Positions 7,769-13,985 of a DNA stretch of 14,477 bases are shown here, one piece after another. The stretch is from Desulfovibrio sp. UBA6121 (lineage in GTDB: Bacteria > Desulfobacterota > Desulfovibrionia > Desulfovibrionales > Desulfovibrionaceae): contig DIVX01000018.1 of NCBI GenBank assembly GCA_002422505.1, positions 1 through 14,477 on the forward strand, read 5' to 3'. The notes under the pieces were generated by a model. It did not search any database, had not been told where the DNA came from, and worked only from the letters and a program-made list of their open reading frames with translations. The position numbers and the translations under genes are program-made. Every line of letters begins with the position of its first letter. The stretch's first letter is position 1.

Positions 7769-8302
7769 ATGCGCATGAGCCAATTCACCTTCTTGCGCCG
7801 CGCTTGTGCGGCCTGCGTGCTTGCCTGCCTGGCCCTTGCGCCGGGGCTGGCCCAGGCCCAGCAGAAAATCGGCTTTGTGAACCCGCAGCGCGTGGTGAAC
7901 GAGACCCGCCTGGGCCAAATGGCCAAGGCCGATCTGGCGCGCTACGTGGCCGAAAAGGAACGCCTGGCCAAGGAAAGCGCCGCCCAGGTGGCGCTGCTGC
8001 GCAAGGAGGCCGACAGCGTGGCCCTTTCCGCCGCGGAACGCGCCCGGCGCGAGGAAGCCTACAAGCGCAAGAGCCGCCTGCACGAGGCCCTGCTGCAGGA
8101 GAACGCCCGCGACATCAAGGCCGAGGAAGGCAAGCTCCTGCAGTATGTCATGCGCCGGGCCGACTCCGTGCTTGAGGATATCGGCAAAAAAGGCGGCTAC
8201 GCCATCATCATCACCGATCCCGCAGCCGTGGGCTACGTGGACAAGGCCAATGCGGACCTGACGGATCGCGTCGTCCGCGATTTGGATTCCCGAGGCAAAT
8301 AA
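7769..8302 (+). CDS. Skp/OmpH-like periplasmic chaperone
   Basis: About 177 residues from ATG 7769. A signal peptide (FLRRACAACVLACLALAPGLAQA) with cleavage after AQA is followed by KIGFVNPQRVVNET, the typical OmpH start (family pattern: IgfVd.qrvl..). Then come a long charged, Ala/Glu/Arg-rich helical hairpin (about 50-130) and a final YAIIITDPAAVGYVDKANADLTDRVV, as in the Skp C-terminus. Skp trimers hold unfolded outer-membrane proteins in the periplasm. The start is uncertain: the same frame opens at GTG 7727, which overlaps the priA stop as GTGA and could couple translation, and ATG 7760 and 7775 are also possible. I chose 7769 because it gives a compact signal peptide. In many bacteria skp lies beside bamA; here it lies between priA and an SH3 protein, so it may be a paralogue with a more special client. 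Confidence 0.82.
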   Translation: MRMSQFTFLRRACAACVLACLALAPGLAQAQQKIGFVNPQRVVNETRLGQMAKADLARYVAEKERLAKESAAQVALLRKEADSVALSAAERARREEAYKRKSRLHEALLQENARDIKAEEGKLLQYVMRRADSVLEDIGKKGGYAIIITDPAAVGYVDKANADLTDRVVRDLDSRGK

Positions 8303-8304
8303 GC

Positions 8305-9633
8305 ATGCCAGCATCGCGTAGTATTTTGCAGCAGGCCGTGCTGCGGTATATCGTCGCGCTTTTCGTCGTGTGCGGCGTTCTGTTCTGCGCCCGCCCCGCA
8401 AAGGCGGAGGAACCCCGCTGGGGGCGGCTGTACGTCCTTTCCGGCATCGTCTCCGTGCGGGAGAACCCCTCCGACTCGGCCCTCAAGGTGCGCGTGTTCA
8501 AGGCCGGGCAAAAGGTGCGCATCGATTTTCAGGAAGACGGCTGGGCTGCGGCCTTTGACCCCAAGGAGCCCTCGCGCTCTGAACTCAAGGCTTTGGGCTA
8601 CGTGCGTCTGGATGAGCTGAAGGCCCACGGGGCTCCTGATCCATCGCAGCCCATGCCTCTTGAGGGGAACAAGGCGCGTGCCCAGGCCCAGGCTGAGGCC
8701 GGAATTGCCAAGGCCGAGAAGCCCGTCAAGACGGAGAAAGCTGCCAAGGCCATCGGCAAGCCTGCGGAGACTAATGGCGCGCACGCCGTTGCGCCTGCTC
8801 AGGCCGCGTCCACGCCCCAGCCGGAGCCAAAGGCCGAGAAGCCCGCCAAGGCCGTTGGCAAGCCTGCGGATAGTATTGGCGCGCACGCCGTTGCGCCTGC
8901 CCAGGCCGCGCCCACGCCCCAGCCGGAACAAAAAAACGGGAAGGCAGGCGGCAAAGGTCTGGAGAAGAGTGCCGCCAAGTCGTCGGAAAAAACCCTTGCC
9001 AAGCCGGAAGGCTTGCCAGCCAAGGGCGCCGGCGAGATTCGCGTGGCCGACCGCAACCTGGCCGTGCGCGGCGGCCGCACCACAGAGTCCGAGTTCAAGC
9101 GCCTGCTGCGGCCTGGGCAGCGCGTGCGGGTCGATTTCTGGGAGGACGGCTGGTACGCGGTATTCTCTCCCGACGAAAAACAGCACGACTTGTCCCGCGC
9201 CTGGGGCTACAGCCGCGATAAATTTCTGGTGCCCGAAGCCGCCTATGCCGGGCCCCCGGCCGAGGCCGCCGCGTCCGCCAAGGAGACCGATTCCCCGGCA
9301 GTTGCGGTCGCTGGGCAGAAGTCCAAGCCCGCAGAAGATGCCGCCGTGGGCTACAGCGTGCTGGAGCGCACGACCGAAGGCCGCAAGCCCAAGGTGACGA
9401 CCCTGCGTGTGCGCCTGGATTTGGCCAAGCCCCCTGCGCCGGAGGCCATGCGCAAGATCGCCCGCGAGATTTGGAAATCCGAGCGCAAGAAGGATGAGAA
9501 TCTGCAGCTGGAAGTGCTGCTGGCCGGAATGGACGCCCATGGTTTGGCCTATGCCACGGCGAGGTTCCACGATGATGGGCGTGTGCGCGAGTTTTGGTGG
9601 CGCGACGTGGTGCTGGGCAAGCAGAAAAAGTAA
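8305..9633 (+). CDS. Secreted protein with two SH3-like domains and an unrecognised C-terminal domain
   Basis: A 442-residue protein whose start lies 2 bp after the skp-like stop. A signal peptide (1-34, ending AKA) is followed by an SH3-like domain (about 38-105), an Ala/Pro/Lys linker (about 115-240) and a second SH3-like domain (about 244-308). The two domains are clearly duplicates: GQKVRIDFQEDGWAAAF and GQRVRVDFWEDGWYAVF align with few changes. After another disordered stretch comes a C-terminal domain (about 348-436) with an LEVLLAGMDAHGLAYATARF core and an EFWW end that I cannot place in a named family. The linker holds two copies of a 34-residue unit. Bacterial SH3 domains often bind peptidoglycan peptides, so a periplasmic or wall-associated role is likely but inferred. 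No enzyme motif is visible. The gene ends the long + strand operon just before a strong terminator. Confidence 0.85.
   Translation: MPASRSILQQAVLRYIVALFVVCGVLFCARPAKAEEPRWGRLYVLSGIVSVRENPSDSALKVRVFKAGQKVRIDFQEDGWAAAFDPKEPSRSELKALGYVRLDELKAHGAPDPSQPMPLEGNKARAQAQAEAGIAKAEKPVKTEKAAKAIGKPAETNGAHAVAPAQAASTPQPEPKAEKPAKAVGKPADSIGAHAVAPAQAAPTPQPEQKNGKAGGKGLEKSAAKSSEKTLAKPEGLPAKGAGEIRVADRNLAVRGGRTTESEFKRLLRPGQRVRVDFWEDGWYAVFSPDEKQHDLSRAWGYSRDKFLVPEAAYAGPPAEAAASAKETDSPAVAVAGQKSKPAEDAAVGYSVLERTTEGRKPKVTTLRVRLDLAKPPAPEAMRKIAREIWKSERKKDENLQLEVLLAGMDAHGLAYATARFHDDGRVREFWWRDVVLGKQKK
8743..8934 (+). repeat. 102-bp in-frame tandem duplication (34-residue unit) in the SH3 protein linker
   Basis: Residues 147-180 and 181-210 repeat with a period of 34 residues. 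Copy one begins AKAIGKPAETNGAHAVAPAQ, and copy two, from base 8845, begins AKAVGKPADSIGAHAVAPAQ. The stretch GGCGCGCACGCCGTTGCGCC is identical in both, which points to a recent duplication or to gene conversion. The second copy stops short, breaking off at PEQK before a different Lys/Gly-rich tract. The unit probably lengthens a flexible Ala/Pro/Lys spacer between the two SH3-like domains. Confidence 0.9.
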
Positions 9634-9652
9634 GCTGTTGCAATTGCCAAAC

Positions 9653-9690
9653 AAAAAGGGCCGGGGCATGTGCTGCCTCGGCCCTTTGTT
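9653..9690. terminator. Strong bidirectional intrinsic terminator between convergent genes
   Basis: AAAGGGCCGGGGCA (9655-9668) pairs with TGCCTCGGCCCTTT (9674-9687) across a 5-base loop, giving a 14-bp stem with a single G-U pair. T-rich tracts follow on both strands (TTTGTTT on +, TTTTTGTTT on -). It lies between the stop of the double-SH3 gene (+) and the stop of the zinc-ribbon gene (-), so it can end both transcripts. Confidence 0.9.
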
Positions 9691-9709
9691 TGTGGGGAGT
9701 GTTGCTCAG

Positions 9710-10138
9710 CTATTTCACGAACAGGGGAATGGGCGGCCTGGGCACGGCGGTGGGGAAGTTGCGCCGGGCGGCTGTTTCCTTCACGGCCTTCGCATCCACG
9801 AAGACGTTGCCGCAGCTGTGGCATTTCCAGTGGCGCTGTTCCTTCTGCAGGCGCATCAAGAGCCCGTCGCGGTCGTAGCACAGCTGACAGTAAGGTCCCT
9901 TGTTGCGAAGCTCGTCCGTAAGCCAATACTTCTGGCCGTCGAACTCCATGCATTCGGCCATGTCGAGAACCTGGGCGACTTCAATGATCTGGTTCTTGAG
10001 CGCCTCGTTCTCTTCCACCAGGGCGATGTATTCGTGCTGGAGGGCCTTGAGCAGTGCTCTGGCCTCTTCCTGCCTGTTTTCGCAGATGAGTTGGTGGATC
10101 CTGCCGAATCCTGTTGCGTGCAAGAGCTTCTTGGACAT
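9710..10138 (-). CDS. Small coiled-coil / zinc-ribbon protein of unknown function
   Basis: A 142-residue protein from ATG 10138, with GGAG about 7 bases upstream. Residues about 20-58 form a charged amphipathic helix (NRQEEARALLKALQ then EENEALKNQIIEV) that looks like a coiled coil. The C-terminal half has two CxxC pairs, C84/C87 (PYCQLCYD) and C106/C109 (WKCHSCGN), 18 residues apart, a zinc-ribbon spacing. A basic, proline-containing tail (RRNFPTAVPRPPIPLF) ends it. There is no signal peptide or membrane segment, so it is probably cytosolic. I do not recognise a named family. The frame stays open to 10249, but that extension would be encoded by the simple repeats upstream and lacks conserved-looking sequence. 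It is a single-gene unit between two terminators. A DNA- or RNA-binding or regulatory role would fit but is a guess. Confidence 0.82.
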   Translation of the reverse strand: MSKKLLHATGFGRIHQLICENRQEEARALLKALQHEYIALVEENEALKNQIIEVAQVLDMAECMEFDGQKYWLTDELRNKGPYCQLCYDRDGLLMRLQKEQRHWKCHSCGNVFVDAKAVKETAARRNFPTAVPRPPIPLFVK

Positions 10139-10152
10139 GAGGCACTCCGTTG

Positions 10153-10197
10153 TGGCGTTCAAGCGTTCTGGCGTCTGGCGTTTTGGCGTCTTGGCGT
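10153..10197. repeat. Cluster of five TGGCGT hexamers upstream of the zinc-ribbon gene
   Basis: TGGCGT starts at 10153, 10169, 10176, 10184 and 10192; the last four are 7, 8 and 8 bases apart. On the coding strand of the downstream gene they read ACGCCA and end about 15 bases before the ATG, so they fall in its leader or promoter. This could be a slippage-born repeat or a protein binding array; the sequence alone does not decide. The surrounding non-coding stretch 10139-10329 otherwise holds only the terminator at 10275-10307, and I see no convincing promoter boxes. Confidence 0.6.
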
Positions 10198-10274
10198 AGA
10201 CGCTTCTCTTATCGGCCACGTGCGGAAACGACTTTAGGGAGCTACGCATTTACGCGGCCAAGGTACGCATTGGG

Positions 10275-10307
10275 CAAAAAAATAGGGCGGAGGCCAAGCC
10301 CCCGCCC
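10275..10307 (-). terminator. Intrinsic terminator of the M48 peptidase unit
   Basis: Read on the - strand, GGGCGGGGGC then a 3-4 base loop then GCCTCCGCCC (10307-10285) forms a 10-position stem with one mismatch, followed directly by TATTTTTTTG. It lies 23 bases past the stop of the M48 gene, as expected for a rho-independent terminator. Confidence 0.85.
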
Positions 10308-10329
10308 ATGCTAGCGCAGAATCGCGGCG

Positions 10330-11196
10330 TTATTTCGCCTGGCTTTTGAACCTTTCAGGCAGCACGGCCAGGGCGGCCGCGTCCGGGTATTTCTTCATGG
10401 CCGCCTGGTTTTTGGCGATGCGTGAAGGCAGCGGCGGGTGGGTGGAGAACCAGGAGCCCTTCTTGGTGGAACCGGATTCCACCTTCAGCAGAGCCTGCAG
10501 GGTTTCGGTGATGCCCGCCGGGTTGTAGCCCGTGCGATAGGCGGTCTCCATGGCGCTCTGGTCCGCCTCGTACTCCATGTTCTGGTCCAGGCCTTTGTCG
10601 AACAGCACGTTTTGCAGGTCGCCGATCATGCTCTCGAACTGCGCGCCTTTGTCGCCCTTCATGGTGGCGGCGGTAATTTGCCCCACCCCGGTGAAGAATT
10701 GCGCGCGCTGGATGCTTTTAAGGGCGTGGCGCAGGGCCACGTGGCCCACCTCGTGCGAGAGGATGCCCGCGAGCTGAGCCTCGGTGTGCATGGTGCCCAC
10801 CAGGGCGGAGGTGACGAAGATGATGCCGCCGGGGCAGGCGAAGGCGTTTTGCACCTCGCTTTCCACCACCACGAAGCGGTAGGGGATGTTCGGGCGGGGC
10901 GAGTTGGTGGCAACGGCCATGCCCACGAGATTCACATAGTGCTGCAGGCCCTTGTGCTCAACGGGCATGCCATAGCGGCGCAGGCCTTCCACGGCCAGGC
11001 GCTCGCCAATGGCGCGCTCGCTCTTGTAATCCATTTGCTGCGAGCTGGAGAGCACGCTCTTGGCGCCGGAGAGCAGCTTGCTCTCCTTGGAGTTGGGGTC
11101 CATTATGGCGTCGAGGAAACCGGCCAGGACCGAGCCCGGCAGGGCCAGGGGCAGGGCGCTGGCGGCTATGCCCAGGATGAATTTTCTTCTGTCCAT
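10330..11196 (-). CDS. Periplasmic M48-family zinc metallopeptidase
   Basis: A 288-residue protein from ATG 11196, with GGAGG 7 bases upstream. The catalytic motif HEVGH (148-152) and the third zinc ligand in EYEAD (within 208-212, after NM) are both present, as is the C-terminal STHPPLPSRI (251-260) seen in M48 peptidases. This places it with the periplasmic BepA/LoiP-type branch of M48 rather than membrane-embedded HtpX, since no internal membrane helices are visible. The N-terminus MDRRKFILGIAASALPLALP ends in VLA and carries RRKF, a possible twin-arginine signal. No TPR repeats follow, unlike BepA. Such enzymes take part in outer-membrane quality control; that role is inferred. The upstream SH3 gene ends 12 bp before this start, so the two are co-transcribed. 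Confidence 0.9.
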   Translation of the reverse strand: MDRRKFILGIAASALPLALPGSVLAGFLDAIMDPNSKESKLLSGAKSVLSSSQQMDYKSERAIGERLAVEGLRRYGMPVEHKGLQHYVNLVGMAVATNSPRPNIPYRFVVVESEVQNAFACPGGIIFVTSALVGTMHTEAQLAGILSHEVGHVALRHALKSIQRAQFFTGVGQITAATMKGDKGAQFESMIGDLQNVLFDKGLDQNMEYEADQSAMETAYRTGYNPAGITETLQALLKVESGSTKKGSWFSTHPPLPSRIAKNQAAMKKYPDAAALAVLPERFKSQAK

Positions 11197-11208
11197 GTGC
11201 GCCCTCCC

Positions 11209-11727
11209 TTACTTTGCGTATTCGCCGATGTGCCCGGCCTTGAGGAAGTTCTCCAGCTCCTTCTTGTCCACCTTTTCCGCCAGCACCTTGTCCAGGGCAT
11301 GCTTGTAGTCGGAAAGGGGCCGTGCCGGGCGGCCTGCGGTCTTGGCCGCGTCCTGCTCGCTCTCGTTCAGGCCGCGCATGCTGCGGGCGCTGTCCGCCTC
11401 GCTGACCATGATGGAGCTTGAGCCCGCGCCGGCGAAGAGATTGTCGCCGCCTTGTTTTGAGGCTTCCGGCGGGGTGGCGGCCACCTTGCCGCGATAGATG
11501 AAGCCGCTTTTGCCCCCGGTGGAGACCTTGTACCAGCTGTCCTCCTGCCCCAGCACATCAAGAGGCGTGCCCACGGGCAGTTCGGCCACCGTGTCGGAGG
11601 AAGCGGTTTTGTCGGCCTTGAGCTTGGCCCCTTCCGAGGCCACGTACAGCTTGTTCTGGGCCAGGGCGGGCGCGGCCAAAAGCAGCACCCCCGCCGCAGC
11701 CGCGATGATTGGCGTGACTTTGTTCAT
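11209..11727 (-). CDS. Secreted SH3-domain protein paired with the M48 peptidase
   Basis: A 172-residue protein from ATG 11727, preceded by AAGGGGG 7 bases upstream. The frame runs on to 11769, but the extra codons precede the signal peptide and have no ribosome site. A signal peptide (1-23, cleavage after ALA) leads to a single bacterial SH3 domain (about 26-84: KLYVASEGAKLKA, PVGTPLDVL, WYKVSTGGKSGFIYRGKV). A low-complexity link follows, then a helical C-terminal part with SARSMRGLNESEQDAA and LENFLKAGHIGEYA. The SH3 fold suggests binding to wall peptides or to the partner protease. The 12-bp gap to the M48 gene implies joint expression and perhaps a common complex; this is inference. Confidence 0.86.
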   Translation of the reverse strand: MNKVTPIIAAAAGVLLLAAPALAQNKLYVASEGAKLKADKTASSDTVAELPVGTPLDVLGQEDSWYKVSTGGKSGFIYRGKVAATPPEASKQGGDNLFAGAGSSSIMVSEADSARSMRGLNESEQDAAKTAGRPARPLSDYKHALDKVLAEKVDKKELENFLKAGHIGEYAK

Positions 11728-11810
11728 GTGCGAGCCCCCTTGTCGTCGGGTTGGTTCCATGCTGCCCATTCTGCGTCATCCCCCAGGGGAAAGCAAGGCC
11801 GGGCCAAAGC

Positions 11811-12365
11811 TCAGGCCAGACCCACCTGCCCGGCCACGCCCGCCACGGCGGCTATGGCCAGGGTAAAGAACTCCGCCTGCTCCAGGCCCAGCTTTTGGCA
11901 TTCGCCGATGGTTTCGCGGTTGACGCTGGCGGCGAAGGCCTTGTCCTTCATCTTCTTTTTAAGGCTTTTGGCGTCCATGCCGTCCAGGCGCGTGGGCCGC
12001 ACCAGTGCGCCCGCGTGAATCAGCCCGGTGACGGTTTCGCCGCAGCGCAGGGCGAAGTCCAGGGGGGTGGAGGGCGCGAATCCGGTGTGCTCAAAGTTGT
12101 GCGCTCGGATGGCGTCCAGGGCGTCCACGGGCAGGCTTCCTTCCAGCATTTCCGCAGCGTCCAGCCCGTGGCGGCCGGGGTTGTCCTTGGTGCTGGCGTA
12201 GTCCAGGTCGTGCAGCAGGCCGGTCAGCGCCCACAGGTCCCGGTTTTGGCCCAGGTGGGCGGCCAGGGCGCGCAGCACCGCCTCCGACTCCAGGCAATGG
12301 GCCTGCAGGGCGGGTTCGGGCACGTGTTTGACAAGCAGGGCGAAGGCGTCATCTCTGGAAATCAT
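11811..12365 (-). CDS. Small HD-domain hydrolase (predicted phosphohydrolase)
   Basis: A 184-residue single-domain HD protein from ATG 12365, with AAGGAG 7 bases upstream. Likely metal ligands are H23, the HD pair H52-D53 (in LLHDLDY), H66 (in GRHG) and H89 (in AHN). The order and the GLLHDLDY and AIRAHN text match a widespread family of small predicted HD hydrolases without known substrate. It is far shorter than PgpH- or GdpP-type enzymes and lacks membrane segments, so there is no reason to call it a c-di-AMP phosphodiesterase. It lies 18 bp after the oxidoreductase gene in the same direction, as the last member of the transporter unit. The 83-bp gap that follows, before the SH3 gene, shows no clear terminator. 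Confidence 0.85.
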   Translation of the reverse strand: MISRDDAFALLVKHVPEPALQAHCLESEAVLRALAAHLGQNRDLWALTGLLHDLDYASTKDNPGRHGLDAAEMLEGSLPVDALDAIRAHNFEHTGFAPSTPLDFALRCGETVTGLIHAGALVRPTRLDGMDAKSLKKKMKDKAFAASVNRETIGECQKLGLEQAEFFTLAIAAVAGVAGQVGLA

Positions 12366-12383
12366 GGCAGGCTCCTTGTGCTG

Positions 12384-12992
12384 TTATGCGCCCCCGGCGC
12401 GGGGGCCGAAGGCCGTGCGGACGGTTTGCGCGACTTCCTCAAGCCAGGCGGCGCGCTGCTGCGGGCTGCTGGTGCACACCACGCCGAACATGCGGCGCTC
12501 CACTGTGCGCACGCCGCAAAAGCCCAGCACGCAATCGCGCCAGGTGCGTTCCAGCGGGTCGCCGAACACGGCCCGTTCGCGCTCTTGCGGGGTGTTGGAG
12601 GTGTTGAACACCACGGCGGTGATGGGCCTAAGCAGACCCACGGGCACGCCTTCGCCGCCGTCGCCGGGGAGGAATTCGTAGGCCACGCCGGGGCGCAGCA
12701 CGCGGTCCACCCAGCCCTTGAGCATTGCCGGGGGCATGCCCCACCAGTTGGGATGCACAAGGATGAGGCCTCCGGCTTCACCTATTTCCTCGCAATGCCT
12801 GGCCACCAGGGGCGGCAGCACGGCTCCGCGGGCCATCTCCGCTGCGGGCAGCACGGGGTCGAAGCCCTCGGCGCAAAGGTCGTGCAGGCGCGTTTTGCGG
12901 CCCATTTCGGTCAAGGTCCGCTCCGCCGTGGCGGCAATGGCGTGGTTGAAGCTGTTCGGGTCTGGGTGGGCGAGGATGATTGAAACAGGCAT
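12384..12992 (-). CDS. Flavodoxin-fold NAD(P)H dehydrogenase (quinone-reductase / KefF-like)
   Basis: A 202-residue Flavodoxin_2-type protein. The N-terminal ILAHPDPNSFNHAIA (6-20) is the FMN/FAD phosphate-binding loop of the NQO1/MdaB/KefF group, and HPNWWGMPPAMLKGWVDRVL (80-99) is its central signature. It probably reduces quinones or similar electrophiles with NAD(P)H in the cytosol. The ATG at 12992 has AAGGAG just upstream, at the stop of the preceding ATPase gene 9 bp away, so translation may be coupled. There is no potassium-efflux channel gene nearby, so a KefF role is not supported. Its place behind a peptide transporter may simply be operon stacking. Confidence 0.88.
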   Translation of the reverse strand: MPVSIILAHPDPNSFNHAIAATAERTLTEMGRKTRLHDLCAEGFDPVLPAAEMARGAVLPPLVARHCEEIGEAGGLILVHPNWWGMPPAMLKGWVDRVLRPGVAYEFLPGDGGEGVPVGLLRPITAVVFNTSNTPQERERAVFGDPLERTWRDCVLGFCGVRTVERRMFGVVCTSSPQQRAAWLEEVAQTVRTAFGPRAGGA

Positions 12993-13001
12993 GGGGGCTC
13001 C

Positions 13002-13985
13002 TTAGGGCAGCGCGGGCGGGGCGTACAGCCAGCAGTGGGCGAAGCGCGGGCCGTCGGCGTCTTGCGCGGTGTCGAAGGCGGGCGGAAATTCCCGCGCGCA
13101 GCGGTCCATGACTTTGGGGCAGCGGGGATGGAACGGGCAGCCCGTGGGCGGGTTCAGGGGGCTTGGCAGTTCGCCGGAAAGGTGCTGCCGGGTGCGCACA
13201 TGGCCGGGATCGGGCACGGGCACGGCGGAAAGCAGGGCGCTGGTGTACGGGTGCCTGGGGCGCTGCACCAGGGCCTGGGCCGGGGCGCTTTCCACCACTT
13301 TGCCCAGGTACATTACGGCGATGCGGTCGCACACCTGGCCCACCACGGCCAGATCGTGGGAGATGAACAGGTAGGTGAGTCCCAGGCGTTCGCGCAGGTC
13401 CTGCAGCAACAGCAGCACCTGCGCCTGGATGGACACGTCCAGCGCGCTCACGGGTTCATCGCACACCACAAGGGCGGGGTTGAGGGCCAGGGCGCGCGCC
13501 ACGGCGACGCGCTGGCGCTGCCCGCCGGAAAGCTGGTGCGGGTAGCGCTCGGCCATGGTTTCCGGCAGGCCCACAAGGCGCAGCAGGTCCAGGGTCTTGG
13601 CCTTGCGCTCCGCCCGGGTGCCCACGGAATGGATCTGCAGGGGCTCGGCCACTATGGCGTCCACGCGCATGCGCGGGTTCAAGGACGAGTAGGGGTCCTG
13701 AAAGATCATCTGCATCTGGCGGCGCAGCTCTTTTTCGGGCCAGGCGGAAATGTTGCGCCCCTGGAACTCCACGCGGCCGCCCGCCAGGGGCTCCAGGCCC
13801 AGCACGCAGCGGGCCAGGGTGGACTTGCCGCAGCCGCTTTCGCCCACAAGGCCCAGGCTTTCCCCGGCCTCAATGGCCAGGCTGACGCCATCCACGGCGC
13901 GGGCAACGCCCTTTTTGAGGCCCAGGAGCCCGCCGCTGAGGGCATAGTGCCGGGAGATGTCGAAGAGTTCCAAAAGGATGCTCAT
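13002..13985 (-). CDS. Peptide/oligopeptide ABC transporter ATP-binding protein (DppF/OppF-like)
   Basis: A 327-residue ABC ATPase. Walker A GESGCGKST (48-56), Q-loop at Q96 in MIFQDPYSSLNPR, signature LSGGQRQRV (152-160), Walker B LVVCDEP (172-178) and the H-loop SHD (209-211) are all intact. The C-terminal oligopeptide-transporter extension has HPYTSALLSAVP and four cysteines (C283, C289, C296, C318), the set known to hold a [4Fe-4S] cluster in DppD/DppF-type subunits. The ATG at 13985 overlaps the stop of the upstream ATPase gene (ATGA), so the two are translationally coupled and act as the two-ATPase motor of one importer. The permease and binding-protein genes would lie to the right of the window. 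Peptide, nickel and glutathione importers share this layout, so the substrate is open. Confidence 0.93.
   Translation of the reverse strand: MSILLELFDISRHYALSGGLLGLKKGVARAVDGVSLAIEAGESLGLVGESGCGKSTLARCVLGLEPLAGGRVEFQGRNISAWPEKELRRQMQMIFQDPYSSLNPRMRVDAIVAEPLQIHSVGTRAERKAKTLDLLRLVGLPETMAERYPHQLSGGQRQRVAVARALALNPALVVCDEPVSALDVSIQAQVLLLLQDLRERLGLTYLFISHDLAVVGQVCDRIAVMYLGKVVESAPAQALVQRPRHPYTSALLSAVPVPDPGHVRTRQHLSGELPSPLNPPTGCPFHPRCPKVMDRCAREFPPAFDTAQDADGPRFAHCWLYAPPALP

Noticed and set aside
11789..11805. Sigma-54-like promoter TGGCCCGGCCTTGCTTT on the - strand ahead of the SH3/M48 pair
   Set aside because: The GG and GC elements are 9 bases apart rather than the strict 10, and no activator site or activator gene is visible.
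11811..12365. HD-domain protein as the c-di-AMP phosphodiesterase matching cdaA
   Set aside because: It lacks the membrane 7TM region and the length of PgpH, lacks DHH motifs of GdpP, and belongs to a separate - strand unit.
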